DNA from: Alphaproteobacteria bacterium
GTDB taxonomy: Bacteria; Pseudomonadota; Alphaproteobacteria; Caulobacterales; Maricaulaceae
DNA: 64,000 nt
Assembly: GCA_016124675.1 (NCBI GenBank)
Contig: WGNG01000015.1
Coordinates: 1-64,000, forward strand
Direction of reading: 5' to 3'
Shown here: one piece after another, positions 53,658 through 61,460 of the stretch
How positions within the stretch are numbered: the stretch's first letter is position 1
Layout: each line of letters begins with the position of its first letter
The notes under the pieces: model-generated
What the model was told of the DNA's origin: nothing
What the model saw: the letters and a program-made list of their open reading frames with translations, nothing else
Database searches by the model: none
Translations under genes and position numbers: made by a program

Positions 53658-55211
53658 ATGAGTTTCAGGACCCATTCGGCGGCCTTTGAGGGCGCGGTGG
53701 CGCGGCCCGTCGACGTGCAGGTGCAGATCGCCGGCGGACAGCCGAATTTTTCCGTCGTCGGGCTCGGCGACAAGGCGGTGGCCGAGAGCCGCGAGCGCAT
53801 CCGCGCCGCCTTCGCCGCCATCGGCCTGGCTTTGCCGCACAAGCGCCTGATCGTCAATCTCGCCCCGGCGGACCGGCCCAAGGAAGGCGCGCATTACGAT
53901 CTGCCCATCGCCATGGGCCTGATGGCCGCCGTCGGCGTCTTGCCGCGCGACGTGCTGGAGGGGCATCTGGTGATGGGCGAGCTGGGGCTCGACGGCTCCA
54001 TCGCGCCGTGTCCGGGCGCCCTGCCGGCGGCGATGCTGGCCAGCGAGATGGATCTCGCTTTCATCTGTCCCGAAGCCTGCGGGCCGGAAGCGGCCTGGGC
54101 GGGGGGCGATCTGGCGATCCTGGCGCCCGCCTCGCTCATTCAGCTCGTCAATCATTTCAAGGGCGGACAGGTGATCGCGCGCCCGGCGCCCGGCGATCTC
54201 GTCGAGGGCGGCCCGGCGCCGGACCTGCGCGATGTACGCGGGCAGGAAACCGCCAAGCGGGCTTTGGAGATCGCGGCGGCGGGCGGGCATAACCTCCTGA
54301 TGATCGGCCCGCCTGGCGCGGGCAAGTCCATGCTGGCGGCCCGCGCGCCGGGCCTGTTGCCGCCGCTGGATGCGCGCGAGCTCCTCGAAGTGTCGATGAT
54401 CCAGTCTGTGGCGGGCCTGGTGGAGCGCGGCCGTCTGTCGCGCACCCGGCCTTTCCGCGCGCCGCATCATTCGGCCTCCATGGCGGCGATGGTGGGCGGC
54501 GGATCGCGCATCAAGCCGGGCGAGGCGTCGCTGGCCCATCACGGCGTGCTCTTCCTCGACGAATTGCCCGAATTTCACCCCCAGGTGCTCGACAGCCTGC
54601 GCCAGCCGCTGGAGACCGGAGAGATCGCGGTCGCCCGCGCCAATCAACGCGTGACCTTTCCGGCGCGCTTCCAGCTCATTGCGGCGATGAACCCGTGCCG
54701 CTGCGGCTGGGCGGGCCAGAACGGCCAGTCCTGCGGGCGGGGGCCGCGCTGCGTGGAGTCCTACCAGGCGCGGGTGTCCGGCCCGATGATGGACCGCATC
54801 GATCTGCAGATCGACGTGCCGCCCGTGACGCCCGCCGATCTCGCCCTGCCGCCCGCACCTGAAGGCACGGCGGAGGCGGCCGCCCGGGTCGCCCGCGCCC
54901 GCGCCGCCCAGATCGCCCGCGGCGGGCTCAATGCCCGCCTGTCCGGCGACCGCCTTGACGCCGCCACCGCGCCGGACGCGGCTGGACGCGACCTGCTGGC
55001 GCGCGCCAGCGAGGCCATGGGCCTCACCGCCCGGGCCTATCACCGCATCTTGCGCGTGGCGCGCACCATCGCCGATCTCGACGGCGCCGACGCTGTGCGC
55101 CGCATCCACGTCGCCGAAGCCCTCAGCGCCCGCCGGGCCCGCGCCCCGGCGCAAACCGTCTCACGCCCGGGCGCCCGGAGCGGCGCGTCGCCGGCGCTGG
55201 GACTGGGCTGA
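53658..55211 (+). CDS. comM: ComM/YifB-family Mg-chelatase-like AAA+ protein
   Basis: ComM is a hexameric helicase that promotes branch migration during natural transformation. The 517-residue protein has the N-terminal Lon-protease-like domain (FSVVGLGDKAVAESRERIRA), Walker A GPPGAGKSMLAARAPGLLPP (near residue 220), Walker B LFLDELPEF, the zinc-type MNPCRCGWAGQNG with further Cys, and the C-terminal RAYHRILRVARTIADLDG. The ATG behind GGGAGG lies downstream of the LexA-type promoter; longer frames would begin upstream of that promoter. Adjacent genes are not competence genes. Confidence 0.95.
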   Translation: MSFRTHSAAFEGAVARPVDVQVQIAGGQPNFSVVGLGDKAVAESRERIRAAFAAIGLALPHKRLIVNLAPADRPKEGAHYDLPIAMGLMAAVGVLPRDVLEGHLVMGELGLDGSIAPCPGALPAAMLASEMDLAFICPEACGPEAAWAGGDLAILAPASLIQLVNHFKGGQVIARPAPGDLVEGGPAPDLRDVRGQETAKRALEIAAAGGHNLLMIGPPGAGKSMLAARAPGLLPPLDARELLEVSMIQSVAGLVERGRLSRTRPFRAPHHSASMAAMVGGGSRIKPGEASLAHHGVLFLDELPEFHPQVLDSLRQPLETGEIAVARANQRVTFPARFQLIAAMNPCRCGWAGQNGQSCGRGPRCVESYQARVSGPMMDRIDLQIDVPPVTPADLALPPAPEGTAEAAARVARARAAQIARGGLNARLSGDRLDAATAPDAAGRDLLARASEAMGLTARAYHRILRVARTIADLDGADAVRRIHVAEALSARRARAPAQTVSRPGARSGASPALGLG

Positions 55212-55729
55212 GGGCGCAGGCCGGGGCGCGCGCGCCCGGCGCCGGCATTCGTGGACGCCGCGACGCGGCTGCCGGCGCCATCCCGGCACGCTTGCGCCGC
55301 CCTGGCGATCCAGATGATCGGCAGCTGCATCCGCACTCGCCGCCCGGACGGACGGGTTACAGTCCGGGGTCGCCTGAAGAGCCCGGTTTGGCGGCGGCTA
55401 AAACGCCTCCTGCACAGCACGCCACCTGGCGAATCGGCTTCCGCCCCTCAACCCGGTTGCATAGGTCTGCGCACGACATGTCCGGCGCATCCGGGCCAAC
55501 GCCAGTGAGCCGCCGCCGGGCAAGCGGATACATCGGTCGGGCCGTGCCGGGCGGCGGGAGCGCGCGGGCGCGCCCGCCCGGTCAAGCCTGGCCGTGCCCG
55601 GACCCGGTCCGGGTCGGGCCGGCCTCTGATCCGCCCGGGCGCTTGCGGGTGACCACTTCAGGAGCGATCCGCAAAGAACGGGTGAGGGCGGGGTCCGACC
55701 GCCAAGCGTTATCGGAGACCCTGCGCCTC
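55212..55729. other. GC-rich non-coding region after comM
   Basis: About 520 bp with no supported gene. Frames present are Arg/Pro-rich and have no ribosome sites. It contains GC-rich inverted repeats, for example CCGGGCGG (55547-55554) paired with CCGCCCGG (55574-55581), which might end comM transcription, and CCCGGAC-CCG-GTCCGGG just after. I looked for the signature segments of tmRNA, RNase P RNA and SRP RNA and saw none. Confidence 0.45.
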
Positions 55730-55761
55730 GAGGGGCGGGGACGTCGCCGCCCCCGCCCCTC
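55730..55761. terminator. Strong hairpin at the 3' end of the winged-helix gene
   Basis: GAGGGGCGGGG pairs perfectly with CCCCGCCCCTC (11 bp) around a 10-base loop. It lies just beyond the stop codon of the minus-strand regulator. No U-run follows on either strand, so efficiency is uncertain. Confidence 0.5.
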
Positions 55762-55764
55762 CGC

Positions 55765-56064
55765 TCACCCTGCCTCGATCATTGCGCGCAGGGCGTCGAG
55801 ATAGGCGATCCAGGCCCTGCGTCCCGCGTCCGTCATGCGCACGCGGGTGTGCGGGCGCCGGTCCACGAACTGCTTGTCCTGATCGACATAGCCGGCCTCC
55901 TCGAGCTTGCGCAGCTGGACCGAGAGATTGCCGTCGCTGGCCGCCGTGCGCTCGCGCAGCTCGGTGAAGCTCGCATCCTCCACGGCCGACAGATAGCTCA
56001 TCACCGCCAGGCGCAGCTTGCCGTGGATCACGTCGTCCAGCCCCTGGGGGTCGAACGCGCCCAT
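55765..56064 (-). CDS. Winged-helix transcriptional regulator (HTH_34 type)
   Basis: A 99-residue single-domain regulator: DDVIHGKLRLAVMSYLSAVE, then SFTELRERTAASDGNLSVQL as the recognition region, and a wing with DKQFVDRRPHTRVRMTDAGR. This matches the small MarR/ArsR-like winged-helix proteins that are typically co-encoded with membrane proteins. Its start overlaps the stop of the membrane-protein gene (ATGA). The likely operator is the ACTTTA/TAAAGT repeat upstream of the pair. Confidence 0.88.
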   Translation of the reverse strand: MGAFDPQGLDDVIHGKLRLAVMSYLSAVEDASFTELRERTAASDGNLSVQLRKLEEAGYVDQDKQFVDRRPHTRVRMTDAGRRAWIAYLDALRAMIEAG

Positions 56065-56684
56065 CAGCCGAGGCTCCTGGGCTCGCTGCGCAGCATCATC
56101 ACGCCGGGCGCCACCGACGATGCGAGCAGCGCTGCGGCGGCGACCGGATAGACCCACGCGCCTGCAGCCAGGGCCATGCCTGCCGCCGCGCCGGCGAAGG
56201 CGATCAGGGCGGGCGCATAGAAGGCGACCCGGCGCGACACTTGCGCGACGGTCATCCAGGCCACGCCATAGGCCGACAGCGCCACCGGCAGGATGACGCT
56301 GAAGAACACCGGCTCAAGCAGCCCGCCCTGCACGCCGGCAACCACGCCCAGAAAGATCGCGCCAATGCCCAGGCCCGCGCTCATCCACACGGCAGCCTCG
56401 GTCCGGTTGGCCGCGGCGCCCTGGCCCGGCTTGTTGCGGATGGACCAGACCAGGACCGCCTGTCCGGCCGATCCGACAAGGATATAGCCGATCCAGACCG
56501 CCCCGGCGCCGAAGGGGCCATAGCCCATCAGGATCGCCCAGTGCGTCAGGATGGCGAGGCTGGTCAGGCCTGCCCACCAGACCAGAAACCGCCCGCCCAG
56601 AAGCGGCGCGTCCTCGCCCGACCGGGCGATGGCGCTGAGATAGGCGAGGTCCTCGCCGGATGGATTTGAATCGCGTGCTGTCAT
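56064..56684 (-). CDS. Six-helix membrane protein, partner of the winged-helix regulator
   Basis: A 206-residue protein of unknown function with about six hydrophobic segments (for example VWWAGLTSLAILTHWAILMG, AVWIGYILVGSAGQAVLVWS, VAFYAPALIAFAGAAAGMAL). The N terminus is short and acidic. AAAGGAG is well placed before the ATG. Overlap with the regulator gene indicates an operon; such pairs in Gram-negative bacteria are often annotated simply as membrane protein plus transcriptional regulator, perhaps with the regulator controlling its own operon. Confidence 0.75.
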   Translation of the reverse strand: MTARDSNPSGEDLAYLSAIARSGEDAPLLGGRFLVWWAGLTSLAILTHWAILMGYGPFGAGAVWIGYILVGSAGQAVLVWSIRNKPGQGAAANRTEAAVWMSAGLGIGAIFLGVVAGVQGGLLEPVFFSVILPVALSAYGVAWMTVAQVSRRVAFYAPALIAFAGAAAGMALAAGAWVYPVAAAALLASSVAPGVMMLRSEPRSLG

Positions 56685-56767
56685 GATCGTGCTCCTTTCC
56701 TCTGTTCGCCGGACAGGCGGGGCGGCCCGGCGTCCTTGCCGGGATCGAGATGCGGATAGCATGATAG

Positions 56768-56784
56768 ACTTTATTATGTAAAGT
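56768..56784. promoter_or_regulatory. Inverted repeat upstream of membrane protein/regulator operon
   Basis: ACTTTA-TTATG-TAAAGT is a perfect 6-bp inverted repeat in an AT-rich island about 84 bp before the start codon. It has the size expected of a dimeric winged-helix operator. Confidence 0.6.
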
Positions 56785-57083
56785 GCTTTGATTCAGCGCT
56801 TCCGCGTTGCGCGGCGCGCGTGACGAGGCGGCGCCGCCAACAGGCTGTCGTCTCCCGCCGGGCGGGCAGAAGCCGGCCCCTTGGCAGCGCCGCGCGGCCT
56901 TGCCTGTGCGCTGCTCTTGCCGAGCTGGTTTCGCCGGCGCCTCAAACGGCCGGCACCGGCCGGTCCCGGCGGCGGCCCGCAGGGGCGTCCTTGCCGGACA
57001 GGGATCATCCGGCGGACTCCGGCGCCATCAAGCAGCGGCGGGCTTCGGCCCCCGGGGCGTTCCAGGCCGGAGCCGGCCGCGCT
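56785..57083. other. Non-coding gap
   Basis: A 299-bp GC-rich gap upstream of the membrane-protein operon and downstream of the small lipoprotein gene. I see no ribosome sites, no clear hairpin and no RNA gene. Confidence 0.4.
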
Positions 57084-57506
57084 TCAGTAAATCTCCGGCG
57101 CGACGCAGCCATCGCCCTGGAAGCGGAAATCCACCACCCGGCTGTCGGGGGCGATGACGAAGCGGGTCTCGCACTGCACCATCCACTGACGCGGCGGCTC
57201 GTACACGGTTTCGGTGTACTGCTCGACGCGTTCGCGCACGCGGCCTTCGGAATCGCGATAGGTGACGCGCCGCTCGCGCGGAATCGACCGGTAGCCGCCC
57301 GACTGGTAGTGCTGCTCGCGCGACAGATAGGTCCAGACTTCCGAGCCGTCCGACAGCCGGTCGCGTGAACGCGGCGAGCCGTACTCCAGGATCAGCGTGT
57401 CGGCATGGGCGCCGAGAAACTGCGCGGTCTGCTGGCGATAGCCTTCCGACGTGGCGCAACCCGCCAGGGCGAGCGCGCTCGCCGCCAGGATCACAAGATG
57501 ACGCAT
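57084..57506 (-). CDS. Small lipoprotein, possible SmpA/BamE-like
   Basis: A 140-residue precursor with a good lipobox (LALAGC, Cys17). The mature part YGSPRSRDRLSDGSEVWTYL resembles the SmpA/OmlA (BamE-like) strand-turn pattern of a short outer-membrane lipoprotein, followed by a long charged middle and two Cys (QCETRF, DGCVAPE) that could form a disulfide. AGGAGAGG precedes the ATG. Function unproven. Confidence 0.7.
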   Translation of the reverse strand: MRHLVILAASALALAGCATSEGYRQQTAQFLGAHADTLILEYGSPRSRDRLSDGSEVWTYLSREQHYQSGGYRSIPRERRVTYRDSEGRVRERVEQYTETVYEPPRQWMVQCETRFVIAPDSRVVDFRFQGDGCVAPEIY

Positions 57507-57609
57507 GGGGACCTCTCCTGAAACCGATAGTGTGTTATCGCTCCCGCCAGCCTAGACAGCAAGGCTGAACCCAAGCTGACTGACGCGCCGCCCCGCCAGG
57601 AGACATGCC

Positions 57610-58356
57610 GTGCCCGTCAATCCCGTTCGCCATGCCCGCCATATCCTGCTGAGGGAGATTGGCGGCCCGGGCCAGCAGCGCCTGGCGCGCGCGCGCGTGA
57701 CGATCATCGGCGCGGGCGGGCTGGGCGCCCCGGCGGCGCTGTATCTGGCGGCGGCGGGCGTGGGCGCGATCCGCATCGCCGATCCCGACCGGGTGAGCCT
57801 GGACAATCTGCAGCGCCAGATCCTCTACCGCACGCAGGATGTCGGCCGGCTGAAGGCTGAGCGCGCGGCGGAAGCCTTGTCCGCCCTCGATCCCTCGCTT
57901 GAGATCGACGCGCGCGCCGTCACGGCCGGCGAGGGCGCCCTGCCGGGCCTGCTGGCGGGCAGCGATCTGGTGCTCGACGGCTGCGATGATTTCGCCACGC
58001 GCTTCGCCGTCAACCGCGCCGCCATCGCCGCGCGCATCCCGCTGGTGTCGGGCGCGGTAGGGCGCTGGGAGGGGCAGGCGGGCGTGTTCGCGCCGCATCT
58101 GGCCCCGGCTGCTCCGTGTTATCAATGCCTTGTGCCTCAAAGCCCGCCAGACGCCGAAACCTGCGCCACGACCGGCATTGTCGGCGCCCTCACCGGGATC
58201 ATCGGCTCGGTGATGGCGCTCGAAGCCATCAAGCTCATCACCGGCGCAGGCGAGCCGCTGCTCGGCCGCCTGCTCATTCATGACGGCCTGTCAGGGCGCG
58301 CCCGCACCGTGCGCCTGCACCGCGACCCGGCCTGCAAGGCGTGCGGGGCGGGGTGA
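57610..58356 (+). CDS. ThiF/MoeB/HesA-family adenylating protein
   Basis: A 248-residue E1-like enzyme that adenylates the C terminus of a sulfur-carrier protein (MoaD, ThiS or relatives). Motifs: GAGGLGAPAALYLAAAG (nucleotide loop, near residue 35), DNLQRQILYRTQDVGRLKAE, DGCDDFATRFAVN, and two CxxC pairs (CYQC, CKAC) for zinc. There is no rhodanese domain. The start is GTG behind GGAG; the nearby ATG is out of frame. No moa or thi genes adjoin, so MoeB versus ThiF cannot be decided. Confidence 0.9.
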   Translation: MPVNPVRHARHILLREIGGPGQQRLARARVTIIGAGGLGAPAALYLAAAGVGAIRIADPDRVSLDNLQRQILYRTQDVGRLKAERAAEALSALDPSLEIDARAVTAGEGALPGLLAGSDLVLDGCDDFATRFAVNRAAIAARIPLVSGAVGRWEGQAGVFAPHLAPAAPCYQCLVPQSPPDAETCATTGIVGALTGIIGSVMALEAIKLITGAGEPLLGRLLIHDGLSGRARTVRLHRDPACKACGAG

Positions 58357-58360
58357 GGCC

Positions 58361-58455
58361 TTGCCTTTCCCTCCCCTTGACGGGGAAGGTGGACCGGCGC
58401 GCAGCGCCGGGCCGGGTGGGGACGGGGCCTCACGCCCCCGAGGGGGAGGGGAAAC
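58361..58455. repeat. REP-like palindromic intergenic repeat
   Basis: Between two convergent genes lies a compound palindrome: TTTCCCTCCCC on the left and GGGGGAGGGGAAA on the right, enclosing a perfect CCGGCGC-GCA-GCGCCGG hairpin (58394-58410) and CCCCC-GA-GGGGG (58435-58446). The architecture and the CCTCCCCTTGACGGGG core resemble interspersed palindromes common in alphaproteobacterial genomes. Only one copy is evident in this window. Confidence 0.55.
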
Positions 58456-58466
58456 AGCCGGCGCCC

Positions 58467-58808
58467 CTAAACCAGCTCCAGCACCCGTTCCGGCGGGCGG
58501 CCAATCACGGCGCGCCTGCCATGGATCACCACCGGGCGCTCGATGAGTTTGGGGTGGGCGGCCATGGCGGCGATGAGCGCCGCGTCGCTGGTATCGCGCG
58601 ACAGGCCCGCGGCCTTGTAGGCCGGCTCGCAGGTGCGGATGAGGTCATGGGCGGTTTCAAGGCCCAGCGCGGCGATGACGTCTGTGATTTCCGCCGCGTC
58701 CGGCGCCCGGTCGAGATAGAGCCGCACGTCAGGCTCGATCCCCTGTTCGCGCAGGATCGCCAGCGCCTGGCGCGACTTGGAGCAGCGCGGATTGTGCCAG
58801 AATTCCAT
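58467..58808 (-). CDS. arsC: Arsenate reductase (glutaredoxin type)
   Basis: ArsC reduces arsenate to arsenite using glutathione and glutaredoxin. The 113-residue protein has the catalytic Cys in HNPRCSKSRQALAIL (Cys9) and the downstream ERPVVIHGRRAVIGRPPERV with the conserved Arg residues. The frame opens further upstream but MEFWHNPRC is the family start. It starts five bases after the CoA-lyase stop, so they may share a transcript. No arsenite pump or ArsR is adjacent, so a general thiol reductase role is possible. Confidence 0.9.
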   Translation of the reverse strand: MEFWHNPRCSKSRQALAILREQGIEPDVRLYLDRAPDAAEITDVIAALGLETAHDLIRTCEPAYKAAGLSRDTSDAALIAAMAAHPKLIERPVVIHGRRAVIGRPPERVLELV

Positions 58809-58813
58809 GTGTT

Positions 58814-59725
58814 TCACTCGTTGTCGTCCAGCCCCGCAGCCGCGAGCGTGGCGCGGGCGGCGTCGAGATGGAGCCGTTCGGCCATCACGCCATTGACCGC
58901 GATCGCACCGCGCTGCGCATGGGCGGGATCGGCGAAGGCGGCGACAATGGCGCGCGCCTGGGCGATTTCGCCGTCGTCCGGCCTGAACGCCGCGTGGCAC
59001 GGCGCGATCTGGGCGGGATGGATCAGGGTCTTGCCGTCAAAGCCCAGCGTGCGCGCCTCGCGCGCCTCGCCGGCAAACCCCGCTTCGTCGGTGTGGGCGT
59101 TGTAGACGCCGTCAAGCACCCCCAGATCCGCCGCCCGCGCCGCCAGGACGAGGCGGGCCAGATGCGGCGTCAGCGCCGCGCGCCGGTGCGGCCCGTCCGG
59201 CAGGCGAAGGCCCAGCGCCAGATCATTGCCGCCGGCCACCAGCACAGCAACCCCCAGCGCCCCGGCCAGGCCCGGCGCCGTGGCCAGGTGCTCGGCCAGA
59301 AACATGCCGCGCGGGGTTTCGATCATCAGCCAGAGCGGGCCGGACCAGCCCGCGCCGGAAAGCGCCGCGCGCAAGTCGGCCAGGGCCCCGGCGTCTTCCG
59401 CCTTGGCGGCCAGCACCGCATCGGGCCGGGCGGCGGCGGCGCAGGACAGATCAAGCAGGGTCTGCGCGTCACCGGGCGCATGGATGCGCAGCACGCTGTA
59501 TCGCCCGGCGGCGCGGAATGCGGCGATGGCGTCCGGGGCGGCGGCGCGGGCGGCGGGCTTGCGGTCGGGCGCCACGGCGTCTTCGAGGTCGAGGATCAGG
59601 GCGTCCGCGCCGAGCCTGCACGCCTTGTCTATCGCGCGCGGCCGGTCGCCGGGCGTATACAGCGCCGAGCGCAAACGCCGCAGGGGCGCGCGCCGATCGC
59701 TGGAGGGTGACGGCTCGCCAGTCAT
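58814..59725 (-). CDS. HpcH/HpaI (citrate lyase beta-like) CoA-ester lyase
   Basis: A 303-residue member of the CitE-like family, which cleaves or condenses CoA esters such as malyl-CoA or citramalyl-CoA. Motifs: LRSALYTPGDRPRAIDKACR, GADALILDLEDAVAPDRKP (metal and CoA site), WLMIETPRGMF with the catalytic Glu, and FDGKTLIHPAQIA. Stand-alone with arsC behind it; no citrate lyase alpha/gamma genes are nearby, pointing to a malyl-type rather than citrate enzyme. The start MTGEPSPSSD is used; the longer open frame has no conserved residues. Confidence 0.85.
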   Translation of the reverse strand: MTGEPSPSSDRRAPLRRLRSALYTPGDRPRAIDKACRLGADALILDLEDAVAPDRKPAARAAAPDAIAAFRAAGRYSVLRIHAPGDAQTLLDLSCAAAARPDAVLAAKAEDAGALADLRAALSGAGWSGPLWLMIETPRGMFLAEHLATAPGLAGALGVAVLVAGGNDLALGLRLPDGPHRRAALTPHLARLVLAARAADLGVLDGVYNAHTDEAGFAGEAREARTLGFDGKTLIHPAQIAPCHAAFRPDDGEIAQARAIVAAFADPAHAQRGAIAVNGVMAERLHLDAARATLAAAGLDDNE

Positions 59726-59749
59726 GGATACAAGGCTTACAAGACCCGC

Positions 59750-61396
59750 ATGACCCGCGCCAGCCGCCCGCCTCAGCCCGCCACCGCCGCGCCCGCTGAC
59801 GGACCCGTGATCGTCATCAGCTCCCAGCTCGCCGGCAGCGCCGTGGGCGGGACGCTGGGCGTTCGCGTGCTCCATGCCGCGGGGATCGAAACCTGTCTGG
59901 CCCCCACGGTGTGTTTCGGCCGTCATCCGGGCCTTGGCCCCACGGGCGGGGCGGCGCTGGCCGACGCGGATTTTGACAGCCTGCTCGAAGCGCTCGCCGC
60001 CACTGGCGCGCCCGGCGCGGCCCGCGCCATCCTGACCGGATACATGGCGAGCCCCGGACAGGCCACGGCGGCGGCGCGCTTCATTCAGGCTGCACGGAAG
60101 GTCAATCCCGGGCTTCTGGTCATGGTCGATCCGATTCTCGGCGACGGCGCTGCGGACGCGAGCGATGGCGGGCTCTACGTGCCGCGCGCCACCGCCATGG
60201 GGATCGCGGCGCGCCTTGTCCCGCTCGCCGACGTGATCACGCCCAATCTGTTCGAGCTTGCCTGGCTGTCCCGGCGCGCGATTCAGAGCGCGCAGGACGC
60301 TGAAGCGGCCGCGCGCGCGCTGGCGCCGGCGTCGCTGGTCACATCCTCCCCGGCGGCGGGTGACCGGCTGGGCGTTCTGGTGCTGGACGGCGCCGGACCG
60401 CCCCTGACGCTGGAAACCGCCCGCCTCGGCGCGGGCGGGCGCACGCCCAACGGGACGGGCGATCTGTTCGCGGCCAGCGCGCTGGCGGCGCGCCTCACGG
60501 GCGCCAGCTGGGCGGACGCCGCCCGCGCCGGCGCCGCACGGGTCAGCCATGTGCTCTCCCGCACCCCGGCCGGCGCGGCGGCGCTGGCGATCTCGCAAGC
60601 CGCGCTCACAGACCCGGCGGCGTTCGCGCCTGCTGCGCCATTGATCGCGCCGGCCACTGCAGCGGCGGGCCGGACCGGCGCGCGCCGGCCGGCCTGGGCG
60701 CTGGGGCTTGACGGCTGCCGGGGCGGCTGGGCCGGGGTGATGGCCGATCTCAATAGTATCGAGCCGCCGCGCGTGGCGCTGTTCGCCCGCTTTGCCGACG
60801 CGCTCGACACCGGCGCCCAGATCATCGCCGTCGACATGCCCATCGGCCTGCCCGAGCGCCCCGGACCCGATGGCCGGGGCGGGCGCGCCTGCGAACAGGC
60901 GGCCCGGACGATGCTGGGCGCGCGGCGCAGCTCCATCTTCCCCGCGCCGCTGCGCGCCGCCTTTGAAGGCCGCACCCGCGCCGAGGCCGACGCCCTCAGC
61001 CGGGCGGCGGGGGGCGCGGGCGTCGCAGCCCAGTCCTTTGCCCTGTTTGCGAAAATCCGTGAGATCGACGCGGCGATGACCGGGATGCTGGAAGGGTGCG
61101 TGTTCGAGACCCATCCTGAAACCATTATCGCGGCGCTCACCGGCGCGCCCGCCCTGCATGGCAAGAAAACGCCCGAGGGCCGGGCGGAGCGGCTCGCCCT
61201 ACTGGCCGCCAGCGGCCTCGCGCCGGACCTGTTCGAGCCGCACCCGTTCAGCAGGAGCCTCGCCGCCCCGGACGATCTCATTGACGCGGGCCTGTGCCTT
61301 CTCACCGCCCGGCGCATCGCGGCAGGGTCGGCGGTCTGCCTGCCGCAGGACCCGCCGCGCGACGCGCGGGGCCTGCGCATGGCGATCTGGGCGTAG
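59750..61396 (+). CDS. Fusion protein: pyridoxal-kinase-like domain plus DUF429 domain
   Basis: The 548-residue protein joins two families. Residues 1 to about 300 are a ribokinase-fold, pyridoxal-kinase-like domain: VIVISSQLAGSAVGGTLGVR, MVDPILGDGA, DVITPNLFELAWLS and the ATP/anion-hole NGTGDLFAASALA. Residues about 318-548 are DUF429, a predicted RNase H-like domain: LGLDGCRGGWAGVM, VDMPIGLPERPGPDG, ARRSSIFPAPLRAAFEG, and VFETHPETI. Normal PdxY is about 287 residues and DUF429 is usually separate. The kinase pocket SSQLAGSAVGG deviates from typical pyridoxal kinase. No frameshift or stop lies at the junction. Divergent from the CoA-lyase gene by 24 bases. Confidence 0.85.
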   Translation: MTRASRPPQPATAAPADGPVIVISSQLAGSAVGGTLGVRVLHAAGIETCLAPTVCFGRHPGLGPTGGAALADADFDSLLEALAATGAPGAARAILTGYMASPGQATAAARFIQAARKVNPGLLVMVDPILGDGAADASDGGLYVPRATAMGIAARLVPLADVITPNLFELAWLSRRAIQSAQDAEAAARALAPASLVTSSPAAGDRLGVLVLDGAGPPLTLETARLGAGGRTPNGTGDLFAASALAARLTGASWADAARAGAARVSHVLSRTPAGAAALAISQAALTDPAAFAPAAPLIAPATAAAGRTGARRPAWALGLDGCRGGWAGVMADLNSIEPPRVALFARFADALDTGAQIIAVDMPIGLPERPGPDGRGGRACEQAARTMLGARRSSIFPAPLRAAFEGRTRAEADALSRAAGGAGVAAQSFALFAKIREIDAAMTGMLEGCVFETHPETIIAALTGAPALHGKKTPEGRAERLALLAASGLAPDLFEPHPFSRSLAAPDDLIDAGLCLLTARRIAAGSAVCLPQDPPRDARGLRMAIWA

Positions 61397-61401
61397 CGGG
61401 T

Positions 61402-61431
61402 TTGCACACCCGCTTGCACACCCGCTTGCAC
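61402..61431. repeat. Short tandem repeat between fusion gene and serine hydrolase gene
   Basis: TTGCACACCCGC occurs twice in tandem, followed by a third partial copy (TTGCAC). It lies in the 64-bp gap and is too short for CRISPR; probably slippage. Confidence 0.7.
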
Positions 61432-61460
61432 CGGGCGGCGCAGCGCGCTAGCTCGCGCCC

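Noticed and set aside
53532-55154. 540-codon open frame antisense to comM
   Set aside because: The frame mirrors comM codons and has no recognisable motifs.
56820-57368. 182-codon plus-strand frame over the small lipoprotein gene
   Set aside because: It overlaps the lipoprotein gene on the other strand, is Arg/Ala-rich, and lacks a ribosome site.
58804-58820. Possible fourth parS (TGTTTCACTCG) at the arsC start
   Set aside because: Only one half of the palindrome matches; the other half is absent.
61402-61431. Short tandem repeat considered as a CRISPR or iteron array
   Set aside because: Only two and a half 12-bp units without spacers and no cas genes or replication gene nearby.
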